In this document: one piece after another, positions 49,796-58,022 of the stretch
How the letters are laid out: every line of letters starts with the position of its first letter
How positions within the stretch are numbered: the first letter of the stretch is position 1
Source of the DNA: JAWOJB01 sp046484325
GTDB taxonomy: Bacteria; Actinomycetota; Acidimicrobiia; Spongiisociales; ZC4RG35
DNA: 64,000 bases
NCBI GenBank assembly: GCA_046484325.1
Contig: JAWOJB010000063.1
Coordinates: 1 to 64,000 of the forward strand
Direction: 5' to 3'
The notes under the pieces: generated by a model
Told to the model about the DNA's origin: nothing
The model's input: the letters and a program-made list of their open reading frames with translations, nothing else
Databases searched by the model: none
Program-made: the position numbers and the translations under genes

Positions 49796-50046
49796 CGTGG
49801 GTGGTCCGGTCGAAGAAATCCTTCACACGCTCGCGGATCGCTTCGATGCTGTTCCCATCCTCGTCCCCGGCTCTTGGCGATGAGGATGTGGGCGTCAGGT
49901 GCAGCCCCGTCGTCGACGAGGTCGGCAAGAACCAGCTGTCCATGCTCGCCTGGCAGACCAACCGCAACGCCCAAACCGAAGCCGTCTTCGCACCCAAGCG
50001 CGTCGACAACGCCGACCCCGGGCCGCCGCTCCAACACACCGGCTAG
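49796..50046. pseudogene. Gene remnants between the hairpin element and tRNA-Arg
   Basis: Two protein-like fragments on opposite strands. On the plus strand 49876-50046 reads GDEDVGVRCSPVVDEVGKN, then NRNAQTEAVFAPKRVDNADP, and ends HTG-stop with normal codon bias. On the minus strand about 49880-49796 reads DEDGNSIEAIRERVKDFF and DRTTHVES before running into the hairpin element. Neither has a start or is recognised. This looks like scar tissue of lost genes next to a tRNA, a common insertion point. Confidence 0.4.
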
Positions 50047-50216
50047 ATCGATCCCCCAAAACCCCGACCGGACATCAAGACGTAGAGACGCGCCCTCGAT
50101 GCGTCTCCGGGCAGACCCGCCAGCCTGACACCACCGAGAACCACCCGCACCCCACCTATCCTGACCCATGAGACTGGAACCGCGCCTGGTTTCCAACCGC
50201 GTTTCCAACCCATCCC

Positions 50217-50289
50217 GCCCACGTAGCTCAGGGGATAGAGCAACTGCCTCCTAAGCAGTAGGTCACAGGTTCGAATCCTGTCGTGGGCG
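50217..50289 (+). tRNA. tRNA-Arg (anticodon CCT)
   Basis: Cloverleaf by eye: acceptor GCCCACG/CGTGGGC, D-arm GCTC/GAGC, anticodon stem ACTGC/GCAGT around CTCCTAA (anticodon CCT, reading AGG), T-arm ACAGG-TTCGAAT-CCTGT, discriminator G. CCA is not encoded. AGG is a rare codon here, so this is a minor isoacceptor. Repeated TTTCCAACC (50190-50212) lies just upstream. Confidence 0.95.
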
Positions 50290-50318
50290 CCCGAGGTGCA
50301 CCCCGCCCCCGACCGCAA

Positions 50319-50324
50319 TACGCT
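50319..50324 (+). promoter_or_regulatory. Leaderless -10 TACGCT for the WS/DGAT gene
   Basis: Six bases before GTG 50331 and 29 bases after the tRNA end. Confidence 0.55.
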
Positions 50325-50330
50325 GCAGAC

Positions 50331-51755
50331 GTGACCGTCCCCTTCTACGAGCCGCTGTCGTATCTCGACGCGTCGTTCCTCGCCCTCGAGACACGGACGA
50401 CTCACATGCACGTGGCGGCCGTCGCCATCTTCGACGCCCGGGCGCTGCAACTCGAGGGAGGCGGCATCGACATCGATCGGATCCGCGCCCATATCGAGGC
50501 GAAGCTCCAGTACATCCCCCGGTACCGGCAGCGGCTCGGGTACGTCCCGTACAACCGGTCGCCGGTGTGGGTGGACGACGATCACTTCAACTTCGACTAC
50601 CACGTCCGTCACACGAGTCTGCCGCGGCCCGGCTCCGACGCCCAGCTCAAGCGGCTCACCGGCCGGATCCTCTCGAACCAACTCGATCGGGACAAGCCGC
50701 TCTGGGAGCTCTGGGTGGTGGAAGGCCTCGAGGGAGACCGCTTCGCCCTCATCGCCAAGCTTCATCACTGCATGATCGACGGGATCGCCGGAGTCGATCT
50801 CACCACGATCCTCCTCAACGTCGTCCCCGACGGGACGATCGAGCAGGCCCCGCACTGGCGGCCGCGCCCGGCACCGACCGGGACCCAGCTGGCGGTGGCC
50901 GAGATCGCCAAGGCCACGCGGCGGACGATCGATCTCATCGCCGACGCCGGGGGCATCGTGAAACGATCGAGCTCGGCGCTGTCGACCGCCGGCCACCGGA
51001 TGTCGGCGGCCAAGGAGTCGCTCTCCTCGGGCTGGCTCACCCCGGCCAGCCGGACGCCGCTCAACCCCGAGATCGGCCCCAACCGGCGGTTCGACTGGAC
51101 CGAGATGGGCCTCGACGAGATCAAGGCGGTCAAGAACGCCCTCGGGGGGACCGTGAACGACGTCGTGCTCGCGATCGCCACCGGGGCAGTCCGCCACTTC
51201 CTCCAGGTCCACCGCAACTACCCAGTGGATGGCCTCGAGTTCCGGGCGATGGCCCCGGTGAGCGTGCGGATGGAGCACCAGCGCGGACGGCTCGGGAACC
51301 AGGTGGCGATGTGGCTCGTCGAGCTCCCGGTGGGATCCGCCGACCCGGCCGGGTGGGTGCACCAGATCGCCGGCGAGACCCGCCATCTCAAGGAGACCGA
51401 TCAGGCACTCGGAGCGGCCACCATCGTCGAGCTCTCGAGCGGCACCCCGGTGCCGCTCCTGTCCCTCGCCTCCCGACTCGCGAGCAACGTCCTTCGGCCG
51501 TTCAACCTCACGATCACCAACGTGCCCGGCCCTCAGTTCCCCATGTACCTGCTCGAGGCCCGGATGGTCGCCAACTACCCGATCGTCCCGCTCTGGGCTC
51601 AACACGGGGTGGGCCTGGCCCTCTTCAGCTACGACGGGCGCCTGCAGTGGGGTATCCACGCCGACTACGACGCCCTCCCCGACACCGGGGCGTTCGTCGA
51701 GTCGCTTCACCACGCGTTCAGGCAACTCCAGAACGCGGCCACGACAGCCGGCTGA
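50331..51755 (+). CDS. WS/DGAT-type O-acyltransferase (wax ester/triacylglycerol synthase)
   Basis: Protein of 474 residues. The catalytic HHxxxDG motif is HHCMIDG (about 145-151), preceded by the family's PLWELWVVEGL and opened by PLSYLDASFLALE. Later conserved elements are GTVNDVVLAIATGAVRHFL and NVPGPQFPMYL. The enzyme transfers fatty acyl-CoA to diacylglycerol or fatty alcohol at the membrane, making storage lipid. Such enzymes are frequent in actinobacteria. The start is fixed by the leaderless hexamer. A Ca/Na exchanger gene follows after 2 bases. Confidence 0.95.
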   Translation: MTVPFYEPLSYLDASFLALETRTTHMHVAAVAIFDARALQLEGGGIDIDRIRAHIEAKLQYIPRYRQRLGYVPYNRSPVWVDDDHFNFDYHVRHTSLPRPGSDAQLKRLTGRILSNQLDRDKPLWELWVVEGLEGDRFALIAKLHHCMIDGIAGVDLTTILLNVVPDGTIEQAPHWRPRPAPTGTQLAVAEIAKATRRTIDLIADAGGIVKRSSSALSTAGHRMSAAKESLSSGWLTPASRTPLNPEIGPNRRFDWTEMGLDEIKAVKNALGGTVNDVVLAIATGAVRHFLQVHRNYPVDGLEFRAMAPVSVRMEHQRGRLGNQVAMWLVELPVGSADPAGWVHQIAGETRHLKETDQALGAATIVELSSGTPVPLLSLASRLASNVLRPFNLTITNVPGPQFPMYLLEARMVANYPIVPLWAQHGVGLALFSYDGRLQWGIHADYDALPDTGAFVESLHHAFRQLQNAATTAG

Positions 51756-51757
51756 CG

Positions 51758-52828
51758 ATGACGGTCGACGTCCTACTGATCGCGGTGGGGGTGGTTGGCC
51801 TCGTCTTTGGCGCCGATTGGCTTGTCCGGGGTGCCTCGTCCCTCGCCGAGCGGCTCGGGGTTTCCCCCCTCGTCATCGGTCTCACCGTCGTCGCGTTCGG
51901 GACCAGCGCTCCCGAGCTGGCAGTCTCGGTGGGCGCTGCCATCGGCGGTAGCACCGACGTCGCCCTCGGGAACGTAGTTGGCAGCAACATCTTCAACGTG
52001 CTCGTCATCCTCGGCGCCGCCGCGGTGGTGCGGGCCCAAGTCGTCCAACGCCGGCTGGTCCGAATCGAGGTCCCGTTCCTGATTGCGGTCTCGGCCGGAG
52101 CCTTGCTCGTCGCCACCGACGGCGAGGTGGGTCGGGCGGAGGGGGTGACGATGATCGCGGTGGGTGTCGGCTACACGGTCTGGCTGATCGTGGCGGCCAG
52201 GCGTTCGCGCGAGCCCGAGCCGGAGGTCCCCGGCAGCGGACACCACCGGACCCCGGCGGCGCTCGGCCTGGTGGCGGTGGGCCTGGTGGCGCTGGTCGCC
52301 GGTGCCCAGGCGCTCGTGTCCGGTGCCACCGGCATCGCTGGCGACCTCGGTGTGTCGGAGCTGGTGGTGGGGCTGACCGTGGTGGCAGCCGGGACCTCGC
52401 TTCCCGAGCTCGCCACCTCGCTCATCGCCGCCCGTCGGGGCCAAGCCGACATCGCCGTCGGCAATGTGATCGGCTCGAACCTGTTCAACCTGTTGATCGT
52501 CCTCGGGACGACGGCGACCATCCTGCCGGTGCCGGCCTCGATCGCTGCCCGTACCGTGGACCTCCCGGTCATGACGGTCGTGGCGGTGGCCTGCCTCCCC
52601 GTCTTCTTCACCGGACACCGGGTGAGCCGGTGGGAGGGGTGGGTCTTCCTGGCTGGATACCTGGGCTATGCCACCTACCTGGTCCTGCGGGGGATCGGAT
52701 CCCCTGTGGCGAGCGACCTCGGCACCGCTCTCGCGGTGTTCACCTTGCCGCCGCTGTTGCTGACTCTCGCCGTGCTCGCCGTCCGCCAGCTCCACGCCGA
52801 GCGCCGCCGAGCCTCTCGGCCAACGTGA
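51758..52828 (+). CDS. Calcium/sodium antiporter (CaCA family, YrbG-like)
   Basis: Polytopic protein of 356 residues with the two inverted alpha repeats. First: GTSAPELAVS followed by GNVVGSNIFN. Second: GTSLPELATS followed by GNVIGSNLFN. These glutamate- and asparagine-bearing re-entrant motifs bind the cations. Likely a K-independent Na/Ca or H/Ca exchanger of the inner membrane. ATG 51758 starts 2 bases after the acyltransferase stop; the next gene overlaps by GTGA, giving a three-gene operon. Confidence 0.94.
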   Translation: MTVDVLLIAVGVVGLVFGADWLVRGASSLAERLGVSPLVIGLTVVAFGTSAPELAVSVGAAIGGSTDVALGNVVGSNIFNVLVILGAAAVVRAQVVQRRLVRIEVPFLIAVSAGALLVATDGEVGRAEGVTMIAVGVGYTVWLIVAARRSREPEPEVPGSGHHRTPAALGLVAVGLVALVAGAQALVSGATGIAGDLGVSELVVGLTVVAAGTSLPELATSLIAARRGQADIAVGNVIGSNLFNLLIVLGTTATILPVPASIAARTVDLPVMTVVAVACLPVFFTGHRVSRWEGWVFLAGYLGYATYLVLRGIGSPVASDLGTALAVFTLPPLLLTLAVLAVRQLHAERRRASRPT

Positions 52829-53736
52829 GTCGCCGACCCCTGGCCGGGGCGCTGGCCGGTGCCGTGGCCATCTCGTTCTCGGCGATCTTCTTCGCTCTCT
52901 CGGAGGTGGCGCCGCTGAGCGGTGCCTTCTACCGGATGGCCTACGCCCTGCCCGTCCTCGGGTTCCTCTGGCTCCGTCATCGTGGGGTCGACCGCCGCAC
53001 CGGCCGTGACCGCCTGCTCGCCGCCGTCGCCGGGAGCCTGCTCGCCCTCGACGTGATCGCCTGGCATGCGTCGATCGGCTACATCGGCGCCGGGCTCGCC
53101 ACCCTCATCGCCAACAGCCAGGTGGTGATCGTGCCCCTCGTCACCTGGGCGATCTTCGGGGAGCGCCCGGCTCCCTCCGCTCTCTGGGCCATGCCCGTCG
53201 TGATGCTGGGACTGGCCCTGATCACGGGCCTCGGACGGACCGATGCCTTCGGCTCGCGACCGGTGCTCGGCGTCGGGCTGGCGGTGGCGGCGGCGGCCCT
53301 CTACTCGGGCTTCCTCATCGCCTACCGGCGCTCGAACCGGGCGCTCGCCCATGCCTCGGGACCCCTCCTCGACGCCACCGCCGGAGCGGCCCTCATCGCG
53401 CTGGCCGCCGCAGCGCTCGTCGGAGGTGCTGATCTGCTGCCCACCTGGCCGGCCCACGGGTGGCTGCTGCTCCTCGCCCTCAGCGCCCAGGTCGGCGGCT
53501 GGCTGGCGATCGGGTACGCCCTCCCGCGGCTCCCGGCCGCCCAGACCTCGTTCGCCATCGTCCTCCAGCCCTGCCTCACCCTGCTGTGGGGCGGGATCAT
53601 CTTCGGCGAGCGACCCTCCTGGGTGCAGGGTGCCGGGGTCGCTCTCGTGCTCGCCGGAATCGCCCTGGCGGTGACGGGTGGCGCTCGCACCGGATTGGTC
53701 AGGACCGCAACCAGTGCTCCAGCACCCAGCGGTTGA
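52825..53736 (+). CDS. EamA/DMT-family transporter
   Basis: Polytopic protein of 303 residues with ten hydrophobic segments in two EamA repeats; the typical helix end GERPAPSALWAMPVVMLGLALI and its counterpart FGERPSWVQGAGVALVLAGIALA mark the repeats. Members export metabolites or drugs; cargo not predictable. GTG 52825 overlaps the antiporter stop (GTGA). The last 38 bases overlap the convergent hydrolase gene. Confidence 0.9.
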   Translation: MSRRPLAGALAGAVAISFSAIFFALSEVAPLSGAFYRMAYALPVLGFLWLRHRGVDRRTGRDRLLAAVAGSLLALDVIAWHASIGYIGAGLATLIANSQVVIVPLVTWAIFGERPAPSALWAMPVVMLGLALITGLGRTDAFGSRPVLGVGLAVAAAALYSGFLIAYRRSNRALAHASGPLLDATAGAALIALAAAALVGGADLLPTWPAHGWLLLLALSAQVGGWLAIGYALPRLPAAQTSFAIVLQPCLTLLWGGIIFGERPSWVQGAGVALVLAGIALAVTGGARTGLVRTATSAPAPSG

Positions 53737-54490
53737 CCGCCTCGGGGTGTTCCATCGGCGACATGTGCCCGGCGCCCGGGATCACCCGAGCGGTCACGCC
53801 GCCAGACTCCGCCATGGCCGCCGCCTCCTCGGGCGGGGTGATGGCGTCGTGTTCGCCGACCAGCACCGCCAGCGGCGCCTCGAGGGTGGCCAGCACCTGC
53901 GTCCGATCCGGTCGATCGCGCATGCCCCGGAGATCGGCCACCATGGTCTCGGCCGGCGTCTCCTCGATCATCGTTCGCAGGCGGGCCCGTACGAGAACAC
54001 CGGCCCCGGCGGCGACGAGACGCGGGATCATGTCGGCGGCGACCCGGCCCGTTCCCTCGGTGGCGGCGACCTCGGCCATGGTGTCGCGGCCGGTCCGGGT
54101 CTGGTCGGTATCGGAACCGGATCGCGTGTCGATGAGCGTCAACGTCCGCACGAGCTCGGGTCGCCGCTCGGCCAGGGCCAGGGCCACGTAGCCCCCCATC
54201 GACAGGGCGACGACGTCGGCCCCCTCCAGCGTGATGGCCTCGATCACCGCTGCCAGGTCGTCGGCCAGCAGCTCCGGTGAGTGCACGGCGTCTCCCACCC
54301 ACGGGGAGGCACCGTGCCCCCGCAGATCCACGGCGACGCAGCGCCGGTGTCGAGAGAGCGCGATGAGCTGATCGAGCCACATCCGATGGTCGAGCGGGAA
54401 GCCGTGGATGAACAGCGCCACCCGGCCGTTGCCGAGCGCGTGGCAGGCCAGACTCGCCTCGCCCACCCTGAGTACCGACGTCTCGAGCAC
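53699..54490 (-). CDS. Alpha/beta hydrolase
   Basis: Protein of 263 residues. Oxyanion region FIHGFPLDHRMW, nucleophile elbow VALSMGGY (serine near residue 96), acid in VLVGEHDAITPPEEA and histidine in GAGHMSPMEHPE complete the triad. Similar proteins are 3-oxoadipate enol-lactonase-like or esterase/dehalogenase-type enzymes; no substrate can be assigned. GTG 54490 lies 6 bases after TAGGGT, which itself overlaps the stop codon of the preceding gene. Confidence 0.9.
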   Translation of the reverse strand: MLETSVLRVGEASLACHALGNGRVALFIHGFPLDHRMWLDQLIALSRHRRCVAVDLRGHGASPWVGDAVHSPELLADDLAAVIEAITLEGADVVALSMGGYVALALAERRPELVRTLTLIDTRSGSDTDQTRTGRDTMAEVAATEGTGRVAADMIPRLVAAGAGVLVRARLRTMIEETPAETMVADLRGMRDRPDRTQVLATLEAPLAVLVGEHDAITPPEEAAAMAESGGVTARVIPGAGHMSPMEHPEAVNRWVLEHWLRS

Positions 54491-54496
54491 AGGGCG

Positions 54497-54502
54497 ACCC
54501 TA
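54497..54502 (-). promoter_or_regulatory. Leaderless -10 TAGGGT overlapping a stop codon
   Basis: Its TAG is the stop of the hypothetical gene ending at 54500; 6 bases before GTG 54490. Confidence 0.5.
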
Positions 54503-54910
54503 GAGGACTTCGACGACCGAGGCCGCCTTGACGGCTCCCCAGTCCAGATGGGCGCGCCACACCTCCTCGCCCAGCGACGCCGACGACGCCGGTGCCAGGT
54601 GGTAGACGTCCCCGGGGAGGGCCCGCTCGGTCACCTCGTCCCGCCGGATCGGGTCCACGGCGGCCTCGGACAGGACGTGGGTGGGGAAGCGCATGGCCTC
54701 CTGGAACACTTCGAGCGGACCCCGAGGTTGAATGTGGAACGGTCGTCCGAGGAGATCGTCGAGCTCGGCGGCAAGCCAGGCCGCTCCTGCATCGAGTGCC
54801 ACGTCGAGACCCTCGGGCCGGGGCAAGCCGAGCTCCTCGAGCCTGTGATGGACATATGGCCGGTAGGCGTCGACCAGCAGACCGGACAGGCGCTCGGAGG
54901 CTTCATGCAC
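54500..54910 (-). CDS. Hypothetical protein
   Basis: Unrecognised soluble protein of 136 residues. It starts with an amphipathic helical part (MHEASERLSGLLVDAYRPYVHHRLEELG) and ends with a Trp-containing strand region (LGEEVWRAHLDWGAVKAASVVEVL). No signal peptide, metal motif or membrane segment. Codon bias is that of a real gene, and it sits 24 bases after the CvpA-CAP gene on the same strand, so co-transcription is likely. Function unknown. Confidence 0.68.
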   Translation of the reverse strand: MHEASERLSGLLVDAYRPYVHHRLEELGLPRPEGLDVALDAGAAWLAAELDDLLGRPFHIQPRGPLEVFQEAMRFPTHVLSEAAVDPIRRDEVTERALPGDVYHLAPASSASLGEEVWRAHLDWGAVKAASVVEVL

Positions 54911-54934
54911 GACCGGACTCTCCCACGTCCCGGG

Positions 54935-55906
54935 TCATCGATCACCGAATACCTGGACCACCATGAGGCCGGACGGCCCGCGGACGGCGGCGATTCCGAC
55001 CACGTCGTACTCCCTGCGCAGCATGTTCTCGCGGTGGCTGGGAGATTCCATGAGCCCGTCGTGCACGGCGCGCGACGAGGCGGCGAGGGCCAGGTTCTCC
55101 CCCACCCGGGTCAGCCGGATGTCGGCCTGGCGCACCCGGTCTGAGACCGTCCCCGTTGTGGGCGAGGTGTGGGAGAAGAAGCCGTTGACGTACATGTCGA
55201 TGGCATGGCCACGCGCGACCTCGGCCAGACCGTCGGACCAGCCGAGCGGGTCGGCCCCGGCTGCCGCCCGCGACATGTTGAGCCTGGCGTAGAGGTCGGC
55301 GGCATCGTCCGGCCGGGACTCCAAGTCGCCGGGTGAGGCGGGCTCGATGGCGATGGTGTCGCCCTCCTCGAGCACCACCCGACGTGTGCCCAGGCCCTCT
55401 CGGAGCGCCAGCAGGCTGTCGAGCACCTCGTCTCCCGCCAGCCGCTGGAACAGCTGCTGGGGCATCGCTCCCGGTGCCGCGATCCAGGCGATCACCGAGG
55501 ACTCCTCGAGCGTCGACTCCACGGTCTCTGGGGGGTCGAAGGCCCGTAGGACGGTGACGCCCACGAGCACGATCACCACGCCCCAGGCGGTCGCCACCAA
55601 CGATCCTCCGAACCGGTTGACCAGCGTGAGACCCGGCAGCCGCATCATCCTGCCGAGATAGTGGGCGAGCACGGTCATGGCGACTCCGACCGCGATGAAC
55701 AGGGCCACTCCTGCCCCCAACCGGGCCCACTCGGGGGTCATCCCGAATCGATCGGCGAGCTCGTCGCCGAGCGGAGCGGCCAATCGAAACGCGATGAGCA
55801 CACCCAGAACCGGGCCGGCCAGGTCGAGGGCCTCGCGAACGAACCCTCGCATCCAACCCCGCACCAGCAGGGCGGCGAGGAACATGCCGAGGAGGAAGTC
55901 GATCAT
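54935..55906 (-). CDS. CvpA-like membrane domain fused to a CAP/SCP domain
   Basis: Protein of 323 residues. Residues 1-160 form a CvpA-type region with four helices (MIDFLLGMFLAALLVRGWMRGFVREALDLAGPVLGVL is the signature opening). After an acidic linker with a DDAADLYARLNMSRAAAG motif, residues 200-323 form a CAP domain: ARGHAIDMYVNGFFSHTSP contains the metal/active-site histidine, SRAVHDGLMESPSHRENML the second histidine, and the end is YDVVGIAAVRGPSGLMVVQVFG. The CAP domain would face outside. ATG 55906 is used; no clear ribosome site. Role at the envelope inferred. Confidence 0.87.
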   Translation of the reverse strand: MIDFLLGMFLAALLVRGWMRGFVREALDLAGPVLGVLIAFRLAAPLGDELADRFGMTPEWARLGAGVALFIAVGVAMTVLAHYLGRMMRLPGLTLVNRFGGSLVATAWGVVIVLVGVTVLRAFDPPETVESTLEESSVIAWIAAPGAMPQQLFQRLAGDEVLDSLLALREGLGTRRVVLEEGDTIAIEPASPGDLESRPDDAADLYARLNMSRAAAGADPLGWSDGLAEVARGHAIDMYVNGFFSHTSPTTGTVSDRVRQADIRLTRVGENLALAASSRAVHDGLMESPSHRENMLRREYDVVGIAAVRGPSGLMVVQVFGDR

Positions 55907-55925
55907 GACCTGTCCCGGAGCGGGC

Positions 55926-56666
55926 TCATCCCTCGCCTGGCAGCGGCAGGTCGAGGACCTCGATCCGCATCCGCTTGTTGGCCTTGCCCTTCGACTCGGT
56001 CTTGACGACCCTGACCCGGCCGACCTCGAGGGTGGAGCGAACGTGGGTGCCACCGTCGGCCTGCCGGTCGAGCCCCACGATGTCGACTACCCGGATCTCG
56101 CGCACGTACTCGGGGATCAGGTTCACCTTCGTCCGGATCAGGTCGGGGTCGGAGAGCGCCTGATCCCGGGCGAGGTAGAGGATCTCGGCCGGATAGCCTC
56201 GGGCCAGCTCCCGGTTGAGCACCTCCTCGACGCTCCGGCCGAACTCCTGGGAGATGCCCTCCAGCTCGAAGTCCATGCGGGCCACCCCCGGTTCCATGTT
56301 GCCGCCCGTCACCTTGGCGCCGAAGTCCCGGTAGACGACGCCGGAGAGCGCATGTAGGGCGGTGTGGGTCCGCATCAGCAGGTACCGGCGGTCCCAGTCG
56401 ATCACCGCCTCGACCGGCGTGCCCGGACCGGGGAGCTCGTCGGTGTCGACCAGGTGGACGATCCGGCCCTGGCTACGCACGGTGTCGACGATTCGCGCCT
56501 CCCCGTCACCCCAGCGCACGACCCCCGTGTCGCCGGGCTGGCCGCCACCCCGGGCGTAGAAGGGCGTGCGATCGAGGATCAACCCCCCCTCCACGACCTC
56601 GATCACCGAACCCTCGGCGACGGCGCAGTAGCTGTCGGCGGCGGCGATCTCCTCGATGTCGGGCAC
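55926..56666 (-). CDS. Alanyl-tRNA editing protein (AlaX-like)
   Basis: Stand-alone editing protein of 246 residues resembling the AlaRS/ThrRS second additional domain. N-terminal FYARGGGQPGDTG is typical. Zinc ligands are His101 and His105 (RTHTALHAL) and His208 (GGTHV). The position usually filled by the zinc cysteine (CGGTH) is Asp204. It should hydrolyse mischarged Ser- or Gly-tRNA-Ala. GTG 56666 is preferred because GGAGG lies 7 bases upstream and the TAGCCT hexamer (56692-56697) leaves a short leader; GTG 56690 is the alternative. Confidence 0.85.
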   Translation of the reverse strand: MPDIEEIAAADSYCAVAEGSVIEVVEGGLILDRTPFYARGGGQPGDTGVVRWGDGEARIVDTVRSQGRIVHLVDTDELPGPGTPVEAVIDWDRRYLLMRTHTALHALSGVVYRDFGAKVTGGNMEPGVARMDFELEGISQEFGRSVEEVLNRELARGYPAEILYLARDQALSDPDLIRTKVNLIPEYVREIRVVDIVGLDRQADGGTHVRSTLEVGRVRVVKTESKGKANKRMRIEVLDLPLPGEG

Positions 56667-56691
56667 GGCGACCTCCGGACCGGTTGCCACC

Positions 56692-56697
56692 AGGCTA
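56692..56697 (-). promoter_or_regulatory. -10-like TAGCCT for the AlaX gene
   Basis: Twenty-five bases before GTG 56666 with GGAGG in between, a leadered start. Confidence 0.4.
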
Positions 56698-56711
56698 GAG
56701 GCGTCGCCCTC

Positions 56712-57974
56712 CTACGCCGGTGAGCCCCGCCGGGCTTCCTCGGAGCTCTCGCCGGGACCCCCTCCCGTCGTTTCGATCTCGGCGGTGTCGAACAGCCTCG
56801 CCTGGGCCCCCGGAGACCGGCGGCGCTGCGGCACCAGCCTGGCGGGCGGCGGTGACCGCTCGATCATGGCATCGGTGGCCTCTTCCCACGACTCCCCCAG
56901 CATTCGAGTGCGCCAGATGTGGCCGACGATCACCCGGATCACCGAGAGCACGGGCACCGCCACCAGCACTCCGAGCAGGCCCGCCACCGAGCCGCCGACG
57001 AGGAGGGCGACGAGGATGGCGAACGGTGAGAGCTGGACCCGGGACCGGAGCACGACCGGGGTGACGATGTGGTTGTCGATCTGCTGGACGGCCGTGAGGG
57101 CGAGGACGGCTGCGATCGCCTTGCCGGGGGAGCCCTCCAGCAAGGCCACGAACGCGGCCAGCGCCCCACCCACGAACGGGCCGATGAAGGGTATGAGGTT
57201 CAGGAATCCCGAGAGCACCCCGATGATAAGCCAGAAGGGGACGTCGACCAGCCGGAGCGCAAGGCTCGACATCACGCCGACGATGGTCGCCACCACCAGT
57301 TGCCCCCTGACGAAGCCGGTGAGGACGCCGAACACGTTCCCCCCCACGTACGCCACCTCGGCCCTGCCACCCGGCGGCACGAGCATCGGCGCCGTACGGC
57401 GAAGCCTGGGGAGGTCGAGCAGCAGGTAGAAGGCGAGCACCGGTACGAGGAGGACGACGAACACGATCTCGCTGAACCCGCGCAACACCCTGCCCGCCCC
57501 GGTGCCGAACCCACCCAGGTACTCCTGGATCGTCGCCTGGTTGGCCGGGTCCCTGAGCCACTCGAGGATCGTCGCAGAGGTCCACACCGGCCCGAGGTCG
57601 ATTCCCAGCTGCTCGCCGAGATCCTGCAGCCATACGACCGTGCGGTCGTAGATGGTTGGGAACTGGGCGACGAATTCGGAGAACTGCTGGCGGATCGGCG
57701 GGATGAGCAGGAACCCGATCACGGTGAGCAGCCCCAGGCTCAGCAGGTAGGCGATGAGAATCGCGATCACCCGGGGGAGCCCCGACCGCTGGATCCTCCC
57801 CACGAGCGGGTCGAGGATCACCACGGTGCCGGCGGCGAGCACCAGCGGCATCCAGATGACGTGAACCTGGCCGGCCATCCACAACAGCCCGGCGGCGAGG
57901 ATGAGGGCTCCGATGGTCGCCCAGACCCAAAGCGTCACCCGACGGAGACGGTCTGGGCCGGAGAGCTCTGACAC
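56712..57974 (-). CDS. AI-2E family (YdiK/PerM/TqsA-like) membrane transporter
   Basis: Polytopic protein of 420 residues with about eight helices and the hallmark LLDLPRLRR turn, GFVRGQLVVATIVGVM and GFLNLIPFIGPFVGGALAAFVALL. The family exports signalling molecules or acts in ion extrusion; several members are Na/H antiporters. Role undecided. The C-terminal 60 residues are hydrophilic and proline-rich (RSPPPARLVPQRRR). GTG 57974 lies 6 bases after TACACT. Confidence 0.92.
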   Translation of the reverse strand: MSELSGPDRLRRVTLWVWATIGALILAAGLLWMAGQVHVIWMPLVLAAGTVVILDPLVGRIQRSGLPRVIAILIAYLLSLGLLTVIGFLLIPPIRQQFSEFVAQFPTIYDRTVVWLQDLGEQLGIDLGPVWTSATILEWLRDPANQATIQEYLGGFGTGAGRVLRGFSEIVFVVLLVPVLAFYLLLDLPRLRRTAPMLVPPGGRAEVAYVGGNVFGVLTGFVRGQLVVATIVGVMSSLALRLVDVPFWLIIGVLSGFLNLIPFIGPFVGGALAAFVALLEGSPGKAIAAVLALTAVQQIDNHIVTPVVLRSRVQLSPFAILVALLVGGSVAGLLGVLVAVPVLSVIRVIVGHIWRTRMLGESWEEATDAMIERSPPPARLVPQRRRSPGAQARLFDTAEIETTGGGPGESSEEARRGSPA

Positions 57975-57980
57975 GGAGGG

Positions 57981-57986
57981 AGTGTA
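57981..57986 (-). promoter_or_regulatory. Leaderless -10 TACACT for the AI-2E family gene
   Basis: Six bases before GTG 57974. Confidence 0.55.
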
Positions 57987-58022
57987 CCGACCGGCGGCAC
58001 CCGGAGCGGGGAGCCCGGCTCG

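Noticed and set aside
50043..51725. 560-codon minus frame over tRNA-Arg and the acyltransferase
   Set aside because: Part of it is the translated antisense of the tRNA (IRTCDLLLRRQ), a familiar artefact; the plus-strand acyltransferase is the real gene.
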